NCBI RefSeq assembly: GCF_003382685.1
Contig: NZ_KZ859508.1
Span: 16,891 to 80,890, forward strand
Source of the DNA: Halorussus litoreus
GTDB taxonomy: Archaea; Halobacteriota; Halobacteria; Halobacteriales; Haladaptataceae
Length of the DNA stretch: 64,000 nucleotides
Reading direction: 5' to 3'
In this document: positions 18,317 to 27,254 of the stretch, piece by piece
How the letters are laid out: each line of letters opens with the position of its first letter
How positions within the stretch are numbered: the stretch's first letter is position 1
The notes under the pieces: model-generated
Database searches by the model: none
What the model saw: only the letters and a program-made list of their open reading frames with translations
Told to the model about the DNA's origin: nothing
Position numbers and translations under genes: made by a program

Positions 18317-18910
18317 GTGAACCAGGAGCGGCTCATGTTCGGGCTGGCGGCCGTGCTCGCGGGCATCGCTACCCTCGAGTTCGTGCTGGCGTTCGTCTAC
18401 ACGCCCGCGCTGTTCGCAGTCGCCGTCCCGTTCGCCGCGGCGGCCTACCTCGTCTGGTACCACGCCAGCGGGCGACTCCGCGACCGCGTCGAGGAGGGCC
18501 GCGCGGGGGCCTACGGCAGGCCGGGGTCGGGGCCAAACCAGCGCACCGGCCCGCAGGCCGAATCCCAGCGTGGCGGCTTCGGCGCTGGCCCGCGCGAGTC
18601 GTACTCCGGCCGGCGCGGCGGGTTCGGCACCCAGCAGGGCGGATTCGGCTCGGGCGGGGGCGGTCGAGCGGGCGCGAGAGGGCGCGCCAGCGCGACCGGC
18701 CGCGCTGGCGCGCGCGGCGTCGGCGACGACGGGCCGACGCCGCGCGAGGCCTACCGGGCGCTCGACCTCGACCCCGGTGCGGACGACGAGGCGGTCCGAC
18801 AGGCGTACCGCGAGCGCGTCAAGTCCGTCCATCCCGACCGCGAGGATGGCGACGAGGAGGAGTTCAAGCGCGTGACCGAAGCGTACGAACTGCTACGGAA
18901 TCGAAACTGA
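18317..18910 (+). CDS. Membrane-anchored J-domain protein (DnaJ-like)
   Basis: This 197-residue protein has two adjacent membrane helices (about residues 6-25 and 27-46) followed by a Gly/Arg-rich flexible linker (about 60-140, with GGFG repeats). A C-terminal J domain (about 143-195, TPREAYRALDLDPGADDEAV) carries the HPD motif in SVHPDREDG, needed to stimulate DnaK ATPase. It would bring Hsp70 activity to the membrane. The linker is G/F-like, as in DnaJ, but the order is reversed, with the J domain last. Start GTG at 18317; no hsp70 gene is nearby. Confidence 0.87.
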   Translation: MNQERLMFGLAAVLAGIATLEFVLAFVYTPALFAVAVPFAAAAYLVWYHASGRLRDRVEEGRAGAYGRPGSGPNQRTGPQAESQRGGFGAGPRESYSGRRGGFGTQQGGFGSGGGGRAGARGRASATGRAGARGVGDDGPTPREAYRALDLDPGADDEAVRQAYRERVKSVHPDREDGDEEEFKRVTEAYELLRNRN

Positions 18911-19009
18911 ATCTATCGCGACCACCGACCGCCGGGACTGATTTTCCGGCCGTCACCAGTCGGGTTTATTACGGATGGCTCACAACACCTCGCTACCTTT
19001 CACCCCGCC

Positions 19010-20533
19010 ATGTCAGCGAACCTCCGGCAGTGGTGCGTCGCCGCCCTCGCCGCGGTCGTACTCGCGGCTACCGTCGCGCCGTGGCTCGGGTCCGGCGCGG
19101 CGGCAGCTCAGTCGAGCGCTTCGTTCGAGAAGCGCGTGGTGTACGAACGGACCGGGGGCGTGGCGAACGTCACCGTGCAGGCCGACGCGCCCGCGACGGT
19201 CCACCTCGGCTCGCAGAACGACGCGTTCGTGCTCCGCGTGCGTGTCGGCAAGGGGACGACCCGGCTCCGGCTCAACACGTACAAGGCCGGGGAAGCGGGT
19301 CGATACTCCCTCTCGGAGATGGTCTGGGCCGCGAAGGGCAACGTCCGGAGCCGGACGCTGCTGAGCGACCCCATCGACGCGCCGCTGGACCCCGCTCAAT
19401 ACGATATGAACGTCTCGGTCGACGGCGTCGAGCAGGATCTGGCCACGCTTTGGGTTCAGGAGCCGACGACCGACGGCATCTCGGCCCGCATCGCGCCGCG
19501 CGCGACGAAGGTCGAGGAACTGGCCTCCGACGAGGACGTGACCGAGGCGACCATGTCGCCGTGGAACGACTCGGTTGCTCGCGACGACTGGCTGCTGTTG
19601 CACGTCGAAGCGACGGGCGTCAAGGGCTATCTCGGCGTCGCTGGAGAGATGGACGCCTCGCGGCTCGACCCCGACGACGGTATCATGGGGCTGAGGTTCG
19701 TCCAGACGAACCCGCCGATGAACGGGGAGGGCAACGAGTTCACGGGCGACGAGGTCGAGCGACTGTTCACCCACGCCGGCACCGATGGGTTCCACGTGGC
19801 GGTCGACACCGGTGAGCACGACGTCGACCCCGGCGACCGGTACCGCGTCTCGTTCGTCGTCCCGAAGAAGAGCCCGCTCGTGACCGCCGAACAGCGCGTC
19901 TCGACGGAGATCCGCGTGGTCGAGCGCCGGGTCGACCTGCGGCGCAACGGTCCCGGACAGACCATCGTGGTCGACGGCGCGACGACCATCTCCGGGACGA
20001 CGACGCTCACGCCCGGCACGACCATCAACCTCACCGCGCGCGACCCGGGCATCACGCCCCTGTTCGAGCCCCGAACGGTCACGGTGGGCGGCGACCGGAC
20101 GTTCTCGGCCTCGTTCGACTTCTCGGGGCTCGACCCCGGCCGGGAGTTCGAGTTCCGGCTCCGCGACCAGAATCGGGTGGTCCCCGCGGTGGTCGCGGGC
20201 GCGACGACCACGGAGCCGGCAACGACCGAGACGACCGCGCCGACGACGGAGACGACCACCGTGCCCCCGACGACCGCGACGCCGGACCCCACCACGACGG
20301 TTCCGCCGACCACTGCGACGCCGGAGCCGACGACGACCGACCCGCCGCCGACCACGACGACCGCCGAGGGGCTGACGCAGGCCGCGTTGAATCCCACCGA
20401 CCGCGTCCACACCCAGCAGGCCGTGTCCGACGAGACGACCGAGGGCGGCGACGGTCCCGTCCCCGGGTTCGGCCCGGTCGCGACCGTGCTCGCGCTCGTG
20501 GCCGGGGCCCTGCTGGCGGTCCGGCGGCTATGA
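19010..20533 (+). CDS. PGF-CTERM surface glycoprotein (BGTF-type)
   Basis: This 507-residue cell-surface protein has a signal peptide (VAALAAVVLAATVAPWLG, cleavage near GAAAAQ at about 32-34). The beta-rich ectodomain (35-395) looks like the haloarchaeal BGTF surface family. A Thr/Pro-rich stalk (about 400-455, PTTETTTVPPTTATPDPT) is likely O-glycosylated. The tail GPVPGFGPVATVLALVAGAL followed by RR is a PGF-CTERM signal, which archaeosortase A removes to attach a lipid. Several N-x-S/T sequons are present. It is probably an S-layer-associated protein of unknown role. Confidence 0.88.
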   Translation: MSANLRQWCVAALAAVVLAATVAPWLGSGAAAAQSSASFEKRVVYERTGGVANVTVQADAPATVHLGSQNDAFVLRVRVGKGTTRLRLNTYKAGEAGRYSLSEMVWAAKGNVRSRTLLSDPIDAPLDPAQYDMNVSVDGVEQDLATLWVQEPTTDGISARIAPRATKVEELASDEDVTEATMSPWNDSVARDDWLLLHVEATGVKGYLGVAGEMDASRLDPDDGIMGLRFVQTNPPMNGEGNEFTGDEVERLFTHAGTDGFHVAVDTGEHDVDPGDRYRVSFVVPKKSPLVTAEQRVSTEIRVVERRVDLRRNGPGQTIVVDGATTISGTTTLTPGTTINLTARDPGITPLFEPRTVTVGGDRTFSASFDFSGLDPGREFEFRLRDQNRVVPAVVAGATTTEPATTETTAPTTETTTVPPTTATPDPTTTVPPTTATPEPTTTDPPPTTTTAEGLTQAALNPTDRVHTQQAVSDETTEGGDGPVPGFGPVATVLALVAGALLAVRRL

Positions 20534-20573
20534 GACCGCAGAATAATCACTGGATTCGACGCAGGGGCCGACG

Positions 20574-20583
20574 TTTTATATAT
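20574..20583 (+). promoter_or_regulatory. TATA box upstream of the nuclease-like membrane protein
   Basis: TTTTATATAT lies 45-54 bases before the ATG at 20628, predicting transcription start near 20605 and a short 5' leader of about 20 bases. Confidence 0.55.
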
Positions 20584-20627
20584 GACGACCGAGGATATGG
20601 ATTCAAACACGTCCCCGCGGTGAGAGC

Positions 20628-21650
20628 ATGAGTCAGGAGATGGATCGAGCCGAGTTCGGGCAGTTCGTGGCGGCCCTCTGGAAGCGGCAGGGCTGGCAGA
20701 CCCAAATCAAGCGCGACGACGGCCGCATCTTCGTGGCGGTCCAACGCCCCGAAACCGGCGAGGAGGGGCTGCTATGGGCGGTCGCCGACGGCGAAATCGG
20801 CGGCCAGCAGGTCCAGCAGTTCCAGTCGCTGTGCGACGAGTACGGGGTCGGCGAGCGCGCCATCGTCACCGGCGGGGTCGTCTCCGACCACGCCGAGAAG
20901 GTCGCGAAGGGAACGGGTGTCGAACTGCTCGACGGCGAGGGGATCGAGACGGTCCTCGAGCGCAAGGGGCTGACCGACCTCGCGAAGCAGTACCGCGGCG
21001 GCGGTGGGGGAGGCGGCAGTGGGGGCAGTGGAAGCCGCGGGGGAGCAAGCGACGGCGACTCCGAGGGATCTGCACTCGCCCCGGTGAGGTCGATCCTCGG
21101 GCGCGCGTCCGGTCTCGTCTCGGGCGTCCCGGTCGTGGCCGTCGTAGTCGTGGTCGCGCTGCTTGGCGCTGGCGTGCTCTGGGGTCCACCCATCCCGTTC
21201 CTCGACGGGGGCGGCGACGGCCTCTCGGCGAACTCGACCGCGCCGGCTGATGCGAACGCCAGCCTCCACGTCACGTGGAACGCGAAGACGACCGACGCCA
21301 TCGACCCGAACCGGTCGGACGGCACGGCGTACCTCGCGCCGGAGGGCGAGCAGTTCGTGCTGGTCAGGATGACCGTGAACAACACCGGGAACGGGACGGT
21401 GCCGCTGGAGCAGTCGGCGTTCCAGTTCCGGTCGAACGGCACGACCTACGCCAACGAGACGCTGGCCGACCACGACGTGTTCATCGGGTTCCCCATCGGG
21501 CCGGGCGAAACGTTCCCGGTCTGGACCGTGTTCGCGATTCCCGAGGGCGAGTCCGGGGAGTTGGTCTACGACCAGAACGCGACCGAGATGTCCGTGGCGG
21601 TGGAGTTCGAGCGCGACACGGCGCTGCCCGTGAACGAGACGGAGATGTAG
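20628..21650 (+). CDS. Restriction-endonuclease-like/transmembrane/DUF4352-like fusion
   Basis: This 340-residue protein has three parts. Residues 1-120 look like the Mrr-type restriction-endonuclease-like fold: FGQFVAALWKRQGWQTQIKRD, then RIFVAVQR..EEGLLWAV, with helix and strand order as in Mrr_cat. The expected catalytic D-(E/Q)xK pattern is not clear, so activity is doubtful. A Gly/Ser linker (121-145) and one membrane helix (about 165-187) follow. The outer domain (195-340) has VTWNAKTTDAI, EGEQFVLVRMTVNNTGNGTV and several NxT sites and resembles a DUF4352-type beta-sandwich. The nuclease-like part would face the cytoplasm. The combination suggests a membrane sensor rather than a restriction enzyme. 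Confidence 0.72.
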   Translation: MSQEMDRAEFGQFVAALWKRQGWQTQIKRDDGRIFVAVQRPETGEEGLLWAVADGEIGGQQVQQFQSLCDEYGVGERAIVTGGVVSDHAEKVAKGTGVELLDGEGIETVLERKGLTDLAKQYRGGGGGGGSGGSGSRGGASDGDSEGSALAPVRSILGRASGLVSGVPVVAVVVVVALLGAGVLWGPPIPFLDGGGDGLSANSTAPADANASLHVTWNAKTTDAIDPNRSDGTAYLAPEGEQFVLVRMTVNNTGNGTVPLEQSAFQFRSNGTTYANETLADHDVFIGFPIGPGETFPVWTVFAIPEGESGELVYDQNATEMSVAVEFERDTALPVNETEM

Positions 21651-21770
21651 AACTCGTCGGTTGCGTATCTGTCGGCCGTTCTTCCGACGGTTTGGGCTGC
21701 TCGTGCGCTGGCTTCGGCATTATTCCAATTCGGCCCGACTATTTCATTTGATTCGTCTCGACTACTTCAA

Positions 21771-22205
21771 ACGTCGGCGCGCGCGAGTAACGCGCGCGAG
21801 GGACGAGCGAACGAAGTGAGCGAGGAGGCTGGGGAGGTGTGAGGCTGCGGCGACTCATATGTCTCGGCAGTAGCTAGCTACTGCTCAAACTAGTCGAAGG
21901 AATGAAGCCATGAAGCTAGCTACTGCTTGAGCATAGGCGTGTCCGCAACCGCACAGCACCGCCACCGCAACCGCAACAGCACGGGCCTCAGACCTCCCCA
22001 GCCTCCTGCGCTTCTCGGTCTCCACTTCGTTCCGACCTGCGATGCTCGTCCCTCGCACGGTTTGGCGCGACACGAGGCACCGGCAGACAACCCGCGTCTG
22101 CCGAGCAGTCGGTCGCTCCGCTCGCGGTTTCACCGCTCGCATTTCCGCGGCCGTCGGCCGCGCCCCGCTCCCGACAACCGCGCCCGCACGCGCCGAGGTG
22201 GAAAA
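21771..22205. repeat. Dispersed intergenic repeat, inverted pair C and D
   Basis: The 725-base gap 21651-22375 carries two copies facing each other. Copy C (plus) has GGCTGGGGAGGTGTGAGG at 21827-21844, one change from the core. Copy D (minus) has CCTCAGACCTCCCCAGCC at 21986-22003. Between them lies a perfect 18-bp palindrome GCAGTAGCTAGCTACTGC at 21867-21884 and a second GCTAGCTACTGC at 21915-21926. Simple repeats CCGCAACCGCAACAGC flank copy D. No gene is seen in the whole gap. Confidence 0.8.
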
Positions 22206-22375
22206 TCGAACCAGCGCGTACCGGTGGGAGGGAAGAACCAGCGCGCGCCGGGGTGGAACGGTCCATTCAGCGCGCGCCGAGTCGAAAGGAGAAACTAGCG
22301 CACACCAACAGTGTGCCATTCGCTAGCACGTCAAGGGGCGGCAACCTTTTCACGGCACCGCACTAATCCCGGGGT

Positions 22376-24004
22376 ATGAGCCCTGACAGGGCCACGTTGC
22401 AGCGGGCCCTCGACCGCGGCGAACGGGAGGGCGGCAGCGTCGAGTTCAAAGAGCGACTCACGAGAGACCTCCACCTCGCGGACGGGCGAATGGAGAGTCT
22501 GGCGGCACAGCTCCGCCATCGGGTGCTTTCGGGCGACGGCGAGGCAACCTACGTCGTGGGCGTGACCGACGACGGCGGCATCGCCGGCATCGACCACGAC
22601 GCCTTCTCCGAGTCGATGGACGTGCTCAGCCTGCTCGCCGAGGAGGCGGGCGCGCACATCGAGGACGTCCAGACGTGGGGCATCGAGGACGGTGCGGTGT
22701 CGACCGAGGGCGGCTCCGCCGAGGGGCTGGTCGGGGTCGCCACGGTCCGAGAGGGCGCGATGCTCGACACCGACGGCGAGCACATCGTGGTCGGGACCGC
22801 GGGCCACGTCGACCACGGCAAGTCCACGCTGGTCGGCTCGCTGGTGACCGGACAGGCCGACGACGGCGAGGGCGGCACCCGGTCGTACCTCGACGTCCAG
22901 CCACACGAGGTCGAGCGCGGCCTCTCGGCGGACCTCTCGTACGCGGTGTACGGCTTCGACGGCGAGGGGCCGGTCCGGATGGACAACCCCCACCGGAAGT
23001 CCGACCGGGCGCGGGTCGTCGAGGAGAGCGACCGGCTCGTCTCGTTCGTCGACACGGTGGGCCACGAGCCGTGGCTCCGGACGACCATCCGCGGGCTCGT
23101 GGGCCAGAAGCTCGATTACGGCCTGCTCACGGTTGCGGCCGATGACGGGCCGACCAAGACGACCCGCGAGCATCTGGGCGTCCTGCTCGCGACCGACCTG
23201 CCGACAATCGTCGCCATCACCAAGGCCGACGCGGTGAGCGCCGAGCGCGTCGCCGAGGTCGAGCGCGAGGTCGAGCGCCTGCTCCGGGACGCCGGCAAGA
23301 CCCCGCTGCTGGTCGAGCGCCACGGCGTCGACGCCGCGGTCGAGGAGATCGACGAGAACGTCGTGCCGGTACTCGCCACCAGCGCGGTCGAGATGGAGGG
23401 CCTCGACGACCTCGACGAACTCTTCGAGCGGCTGCCCAAGACGACCGCGCAGGCCGGGCCGTTCCGGATGTACGTCGACCGGTCGTACTCGGTGACCGGC
23501 GTCGGCGCGGTCGCCTCGGGGACCATCATGTCCGGCGAAGTCGAGGCGGGCGACCAGCTTCTGCTCGGCCCGATGGCCGACGGCGCGTTCCGCGAGGTCG
23601 AAGTCCGGTCCATCGAGATGCACTACCACCGGGTCGATCAGGCGAAGGCTGGCCGCATCGTCGGCATCGCCCTGAAGGGCGTCCGGGAGGCCGACGTCGA
23701 GCGCGGGATGGTCCTGCTTCCCGCGGACGCCGACCCGGAGCCGGTCCGGGAGTTCGAGGCCGAGGTCGTCGTTCTGAACCACCCGACCCGTATCGGCGAC
23801 GGTTACGAGCCGGTGGTCCACCTAGAAACCATCAGCGAGGCGGTGGAGTTCCACCCCCACGAGGGCCAACTCCTGCCCGGCGACTCGGGTACCACGACGG
23901 TCCGGTTCAAGTTCAAGCCGTACCTGATCGAGGAGGGCCAGCGCTTCGTGTTCCGCGAGGGCCAGAGCAAGGGCGTCGGCACCGTGACGGACGTGAATCC
24001 GTAA
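22376..24004 (+). CDS. GTPBP1-like translational GTPase
   Basis: This 542-residue GTPase has an EF-Tu-like layout. An N-terminal alpha/beta extension (1-135) precedes the G domain, which has G1 GHVDHGKS (143-150), G3 DTVGHE (near 225) and G4 TKAD (near 280). Two beta-barrel domains follow (about 360-540: VTGVGAVASGTIMSGEVEAGD and GTTTVRFKFKPYLIEEG). The large insertion after G1 with VQPHEVERGLSADLSYAVYG is typical of GTPBP1/2-type proteins, which in eukaryotes help resolve stalled ribosomes. The archaeal role is not established. It is monocistronic with a normal length. Confidence 0.9.
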   Translation: MSPDRATLQRALDRGEREGGSVEFKERLTRDLHLADGRMESLAAQLRHRVLSGDGEATYVVGVTDDGGIAGIDHDAFSESMDVLSLLAEEAGAHIEDVQTWGIEDGAVSTEGGSAEGLVGVATVREGAMLDTDGEHIVVGTAGHVDHGKSTLVGSLVTGQADDGEGGTRSYLDVQPHEVERGLSADLSYAVYGFDGEGPVRMDNPHRKSDRARVVEESDRLVSFVDTVGHEPWLRTTIRGLVGQKLDYGLLTVAADDGPTKTTREHLGVLLATDLPTIVAITKADAVSAERVAEVEREVERLLRDAGKTPLLVERHGVDAAVEEIDENVVPVLATSAVEMEGLDDLDELFERLPKTTAQAGPFRMYVDRSYSVTGVGAVASGTIMSGEVEAGDQLLLGPMADGAFREVEVRSIEMHYHRVDQAKAGRIVGIALKGVREADVERGMVLLPADADPEPVREFEAEVVVLNHPTRIGDGYEPVVHLETISEAVEFHPHEGQLLPGDSGTTTVRFKFKPYLIEEGQRFVFREGQSKGVGTVTDVNP

Positions 24005-24072
24005 CGACCGTGACGAACGCAGATCCGTCGCGTTTCGCGTGGCTTTTTCTCCGATTGGCGAGAAGTCGACCC

Positions 24073-24399
24073 ATGAACCGGACTCGACTCGTCGAAGTGG
24101 CGACCCGACTGCTCGCCGCGGGACTGTTCGCCGTGAGCGTGCTCGGACTGGTCTTCTCGTTCCAGCAGGGCGACACCGACGGCGTCGTCACGGGCCTGTT
24201 CGCGGTCTACCTCACCGGTCTCCTGCTCGCGGGCACGCTTCGGGACGGGATGAACGACCGGCGCTGGCAACTCGCCTTCTTCGGCGGCGTCGGGGTCTGG
24301 GGCGGCTACGAGTACGCCACGACCGGGGACCTGTTCTCGCTGCTGTTCGCCGGAATTGGGGTGCTAATGGTCGTGGCGAACCTGCTCGACGCTCGGTAA
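24073..24399 (+). CDS. Small four-helix membrane protein
   Basis: This 108-residue protein has four predicted membrane helices (about residues 8-28, 36-55, 63-80 and 86-104) separated by short charged loops (QQGDTD, RDGMNDRR). I chose the ATG at 24073 because it puts a short basic N-terminus (MNRTRLVE) before the first helix; in-frame codons upstream are dominated by Arg and Phe without coding bias. It follows the GTPase by 68 bases but shows no shared pathway. Unknown function. Confidence 0.78.
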   Translation: MNRTRLVEVATRLLAAGLFAVSVLGLVFSFQQGDTDGVVTGLFAVYLTGLLLAGTLRDGMNDRRWQLAFFGGVGVWGGYEYATTGDLFSLLFAGIGVLMVVANLLDAR

Positions 24400-24423
24400 T
24401 CGGCGGACTAAGACCTGATCGAT

Positions 24424-24689
24424 TCAGTCTCGGTCGTCAGGAGTACCATTTTCGAGACCCATGTAGCCGACCGCACGTTCGACACCTTCGTCGTACCGCG
24501 ACTTCGAGGTGAGCGTGACGTACTGCTCACCGTAGAACGGATGGGAGTCGTCGGAAACGATCACTCACGGGCGGGCCTGCTTCCCCTGTCGAACGGATCC
24601 CCACCGAAGGCCACGTCGCCTCTACCGTACTTCATCTCGGCGAGTTCGGCTTCACTCTTCTCGTCGAACTCGTCGATGTGAAACGACAT
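24424..24689 (-). pseudogene. Frameshifted PemK/MazF-like toxin remnant
   Basis: The first 42 codons read MSFHIDEFDEKSEAELAEMK followed by YGRGDVAFGGDPFDRGSRPA, then meet a stop. Shifting frame continues the same family: VIVSDDSHPFYGEQYVTLT and so on to GTPDDRD. RGDV..GDPF...RPA and (V)VSDDSHPF.GEQYV are the start and core of haloarchaeal PemK-like mRNA interferase proteins, as I remember them. The break lies in GCCCGTGAGTGATC at about 24560-24575. The C-terminus is also short, so the remnant is not functional. It fills the gap between the membrane protein and the HAD gene. Confidence 0.75.
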
Positions 24690-24757
24690 GGACGTACTGT
24701 ACCCCGTGTAAAGAACGGTACTCTGTAACCGCTGTAACTACCCGATTTCGTTAGCCT

Positions 24758-25438
24758 TCACTCGCGCCACGGCAGTTCCACGAGTTCGGCCAGCCCCTCG
24801 ATAGCGTGATGTGGTTCTGGCTCTGGCTCGACGGCCTCGTCCGCCGACAGCCACGCCGAGCGCAGGCCCGCGGCGTGCGCGCCCGCGACGTCCGACGACA
24901 TCGAGTCGCCGACGTGGACCGCCCGGTCGGCCCTCACCCCGAGGTCCGAGAGCGCGACCGCGAACGGCTCGGGGTCGGGCTTGGCCGGGGCGTCGTGGCC
25001 CGCGAACACCACCGTCTCGAAGCGGTCTGCCAGTCCGGCGGCCTCAAGCTTGGTGGACTGCATTCCGGGCGGACCGTTGGTCACGACCCCGAGCGCGTGG
25101 TCGGCCGCCAGCGCGTCGAGCGTCTCGCGCGCGCCGGGCAGGGGTTCGACGCGCGACTGGTCGCGCTCGTCGGCGAACTCCCCGGCGACTCGGCGACCCA
25201 GATCGGGGGCCCGGCCGCGGTCGTCGGCGATGGCGGCGAAACAAGCCGCGCGGCTCTCCGCGATAGACACGTCCGGCGCGAGGTGGTCCTCGAACCGGTC
25301 GACGTACTCCTCGACCGCGAAGAACGGTTCGACGCCGACCGACTCGAAGGCAATGTCGAGTACCTGGCCGGGCGAGCGCTCGTACTCGACGAGGGTGTCG
25401 TCGAGGTCGAACAGCACGGCGTCGATAGTTGTGGCCAT
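24758..25438 (-). CDS. HAD-superfamily phosphatase
   Basis: This 226-residue haloacid-dehalogenase-type hydrolase has motif I in VLFDLDDTLVEYE (Asp11 nucleophile, Asp13), motif II in VVTNGP, the lysine in APAKPDPEPF and motif III in HVGDSMSSDVAGA. A helical cap lies between residues 20 and 90. The architecture matches the phosphoglycolate phosphatase/YjjG-like subfamily; the substrate is not predictable. I chose the ATG at 25438 (MATTIDAV) since it precedes motif I by ten residues; a start further upstream would add an unrelated 29-residue extension. Confidence 0.9.
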   Translation of the reverse strand: MATTIDAVLFDLDDTLVEYERSPGQVLDIAFESVGVEPFFAVEEYVDRFEDHLAPDVSIAESRAACFAAIADDRGRAPDLGRRVAGEFADERDQSRVEPLPGARETLDALAADHALGVVTNGPPGMQSTKLEAAGLADRFETVVFAGHDAPAKPDPEPFAVALSDLGVRADRAVHVGDSMSSDVAGAHAAGLRSAWLSADEAVEPEPEPHHAIEGLAELVELPWRE

Positions 25439-25558
25439 GACCTGTCGGTCGAGCGTGGGTTCTGCGGGCGCAAAATCGTGTCGGTCGCTGGTCAGTCTCA
25501 TGGATTTCCGCTCGCAAGAGGCCAACCATTAAGTCGCGGCTGTGAGAACTGAAATCGA

Positions 25559-26494
25559 ATGGCTGGCGAAGACGTCAGCGAGCCGTCTCGTGCGCCGGAT
25601 AACTCGCTGGAGGGGTGGCTGGACGAGAAGGCCGAAGAGCTCGGGGTGAGCCGCGAGGAACTGCTCGCCAAGGTCCGGAACGGGGACGCACCCGACAGCC
25701 TCGACGGCGCGGACGGAGCAGACGGCAAACTGGCCGCGCTCCGCCGGGAGCTGATCGAGCGACTGGCCGCGACGGAGGAGGAGTTCCAGGGCGAGCTCGC
25801 CGACCTGCGATCGGAACTCGGCGAGGTCGAGCGCGACGTGGGGACGGTCGAGCGCGAGTTCGACGAGAAGATCGACGACGTGCGCGAGCGCATCATCCAG
25901 GTCAAGCGCGAGGCCGACGCCAAAGCGCCCGCCGAGCACGACCACCCCGACCTGCGCCAGCGGACCGAGAGCGTCGCCGACCGGGCCGACCGGCTGGCCG
26001 ACGAACTCGACGGCATCGCTGCCACAGTCGAGGACCTCGACGAGCAGGTCGACGCCGGGTTCGAGAACTACGAGGACGTGCTGGAGTACCTCACCGACGC
26101 GACCGACGAACTCGAATCGAAGCTGACCACGCTCGCGGAGGTGACCGTCGACCTGCGCGACCAGACCCAGGCGCTGGCGGCCCGCCACGCCTCCCGCACC
26201 GCGGCCGACGAACTTGCACATCTCGCCAACCGGCGGGGCGTCGAGGAGGCCAAGTGCGGCCACTGCGGCGAGACGGTCCACGTCGGCCTGCTCGCCGAGC
26301 CGAAGTGTCCCCACTGCGCGAGCACCTTCAACGACGTCGAACCCAAGCAGGGCTTCTTCGGGTCGGCCAAACTCGCGGTCGGCGACCCGCCCGCGCTCGA
26401 GGGCGAGCGCGCCGACTGGGACGTCGGCAGCGTGTTCGGCTCCGACGTGGCGACCGAGGACCTCGACGACCTCCTCGGGGAGGACGACGAATGA
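25559..26494 (+). CDS. Coiled-coil protein with C-terminal zinc ribbon
   Basis: This is a 311-residue acidic protein. Residues 15-45 form a small helical head (LEGWLDEKAEELGVSREELLAKV), resembling a ribbon-helix-helix-like segment. Residues 55-220 are a long coiled coil (ELADLRSELGEVERDVGTVE and so on). Residues 232-262 hold a zinc ribbon, CGHCGETVHVGLLAEPKCPHC. An acidic tail follows. Its stop overlaps the start of the next gene (ATGA), so the two are co-translated. Function unknown; a scaffolding role is a guess. Confidence 0.8.
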   Translation: MAGEDVSEPSRAPDNSLEGWLDEKAEELGVSREELLAKVRNGDAPDSLDGADGADGKLAALRRELIERLAATEEEFQGELADLRSELGEVERDVGTVEREFDEKIDDVRERIIQVKREADAKAPAEHDHPDLRQRTESVADRADRLADELDGIAATVEDLDEQVDAGFENYEDVLEYLTDATDELESKLTTLAEVTVDLRDQTQALAARHASRTAADELAHLANRRGVEEAKCGHCGETVHVGLLAEPKCPHCASTFNDVEPKQGFFGSAKLAVGDPPALEGERADWDVGSVFGSDVATEDLDDLLGEDDE

Positions 26495-27153
26495 GCGACG
26501 GGTCGGGGTCGGACGACGACCGAGCGGATCGAACGGAGCGCAAGGACCGCGGCGACAGCCGCGAACCGCTCGGCGAGGTCGCCGAGAAGGTTCGCGAGCG
26601 TACCGGGAAGACTCGTGCGGGGAGCGCCGAGCGCCGCGACCAGGCCGACGCCCCGGCCCGGGACGGTCCGATGGCCGACGTTGCGACCAAGGTCGACGAG
26701 CGCCGCCAGCGCGACCGCGAGCGCGAGAGCACCGATCCGTTCGAGTCGGTCGACGTCGGCGAACTCGACGGCGAGAAGCTCTGGGAGCGACTGGCCGACG
26801 AGGAGGGTGAGGGCCCGAGCGTGACGGTCCCGGCCGGCGAGAGCGTCGCGGTCGAGGATAGGGACGAGTGGGCGGGCCGCGACGTGCGCACCATCCCGAA
26901 AGAGACCTGCCACGGCTGCCCGCACTTCGCCGACCCGCCGGATCTGGCCTGCACGCACGAGGGCACCGCCATACTGGCGATGACCGATTCGGAGCACTTC
27001 CGAGTGGTCGACTGTCCGATGGTGGGCGAGGAGGAGGATATCGGCTCCATCGCGGTCGACGGTGACGCAGCGAGCGACGGCGGTGCTGGCGCTGTCGGCG
27101 GTGAGCACGGGACCGACGTGGTCGACACCGTCGACGCCGCCGACACCGAGTGA
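26491..27153 (+). CDS. Acidic protein with Cys-rich motif, coupled to the upstream gene
   Basis: This 220-residue protein's ATG (26491) lies inside the ATGA overlap with the coiled-coil gene. The first 110 residues are very hydrophilic, with a duplicated phrase: EPLGEVAEKVRERTGKTRAG and then MADVATKVDERRQRDRE. A compact Cys/His motif follows at about 140-155, CHGCPHFADPPDLAC, then VVDCPM, which could bind zinc or a metal cluster. The tail is acidic and Gly-rich. The partner also carries Cys-x-x-Cys pairs, so the two may form a metal-containing complex. This is inference only. Confidence 0.78.
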   Translation: MSDGSGSDDDRADRTERKDRGDSREPLGEVAEKVRERTGKTRAGSAERRDQADAPARDGPMADVATKVDERRQRDRERESTDPFESVDVGELDGEKLWERLADEEGEGPSVTVPAGESVAVEDRDEWAGRDVRTIPKETCHGCPHFADPPDLACTHEGTAILAMTDSEHFRVVDCPMVGEEEDIGSIAVDGDAASDGGAGAVGGEHGTDVVDTVDAADTE

Positions 27154-27254
27154 GCGATCCGACGTGGGCGGTTCGATGCGCGCTGGTTCTGCTGGCGGAC
27201 CGTTCTGGAGCGGGTCGAGCCCGTCGCTGCCACCGTCAGAATTAAGTGAGTGTG

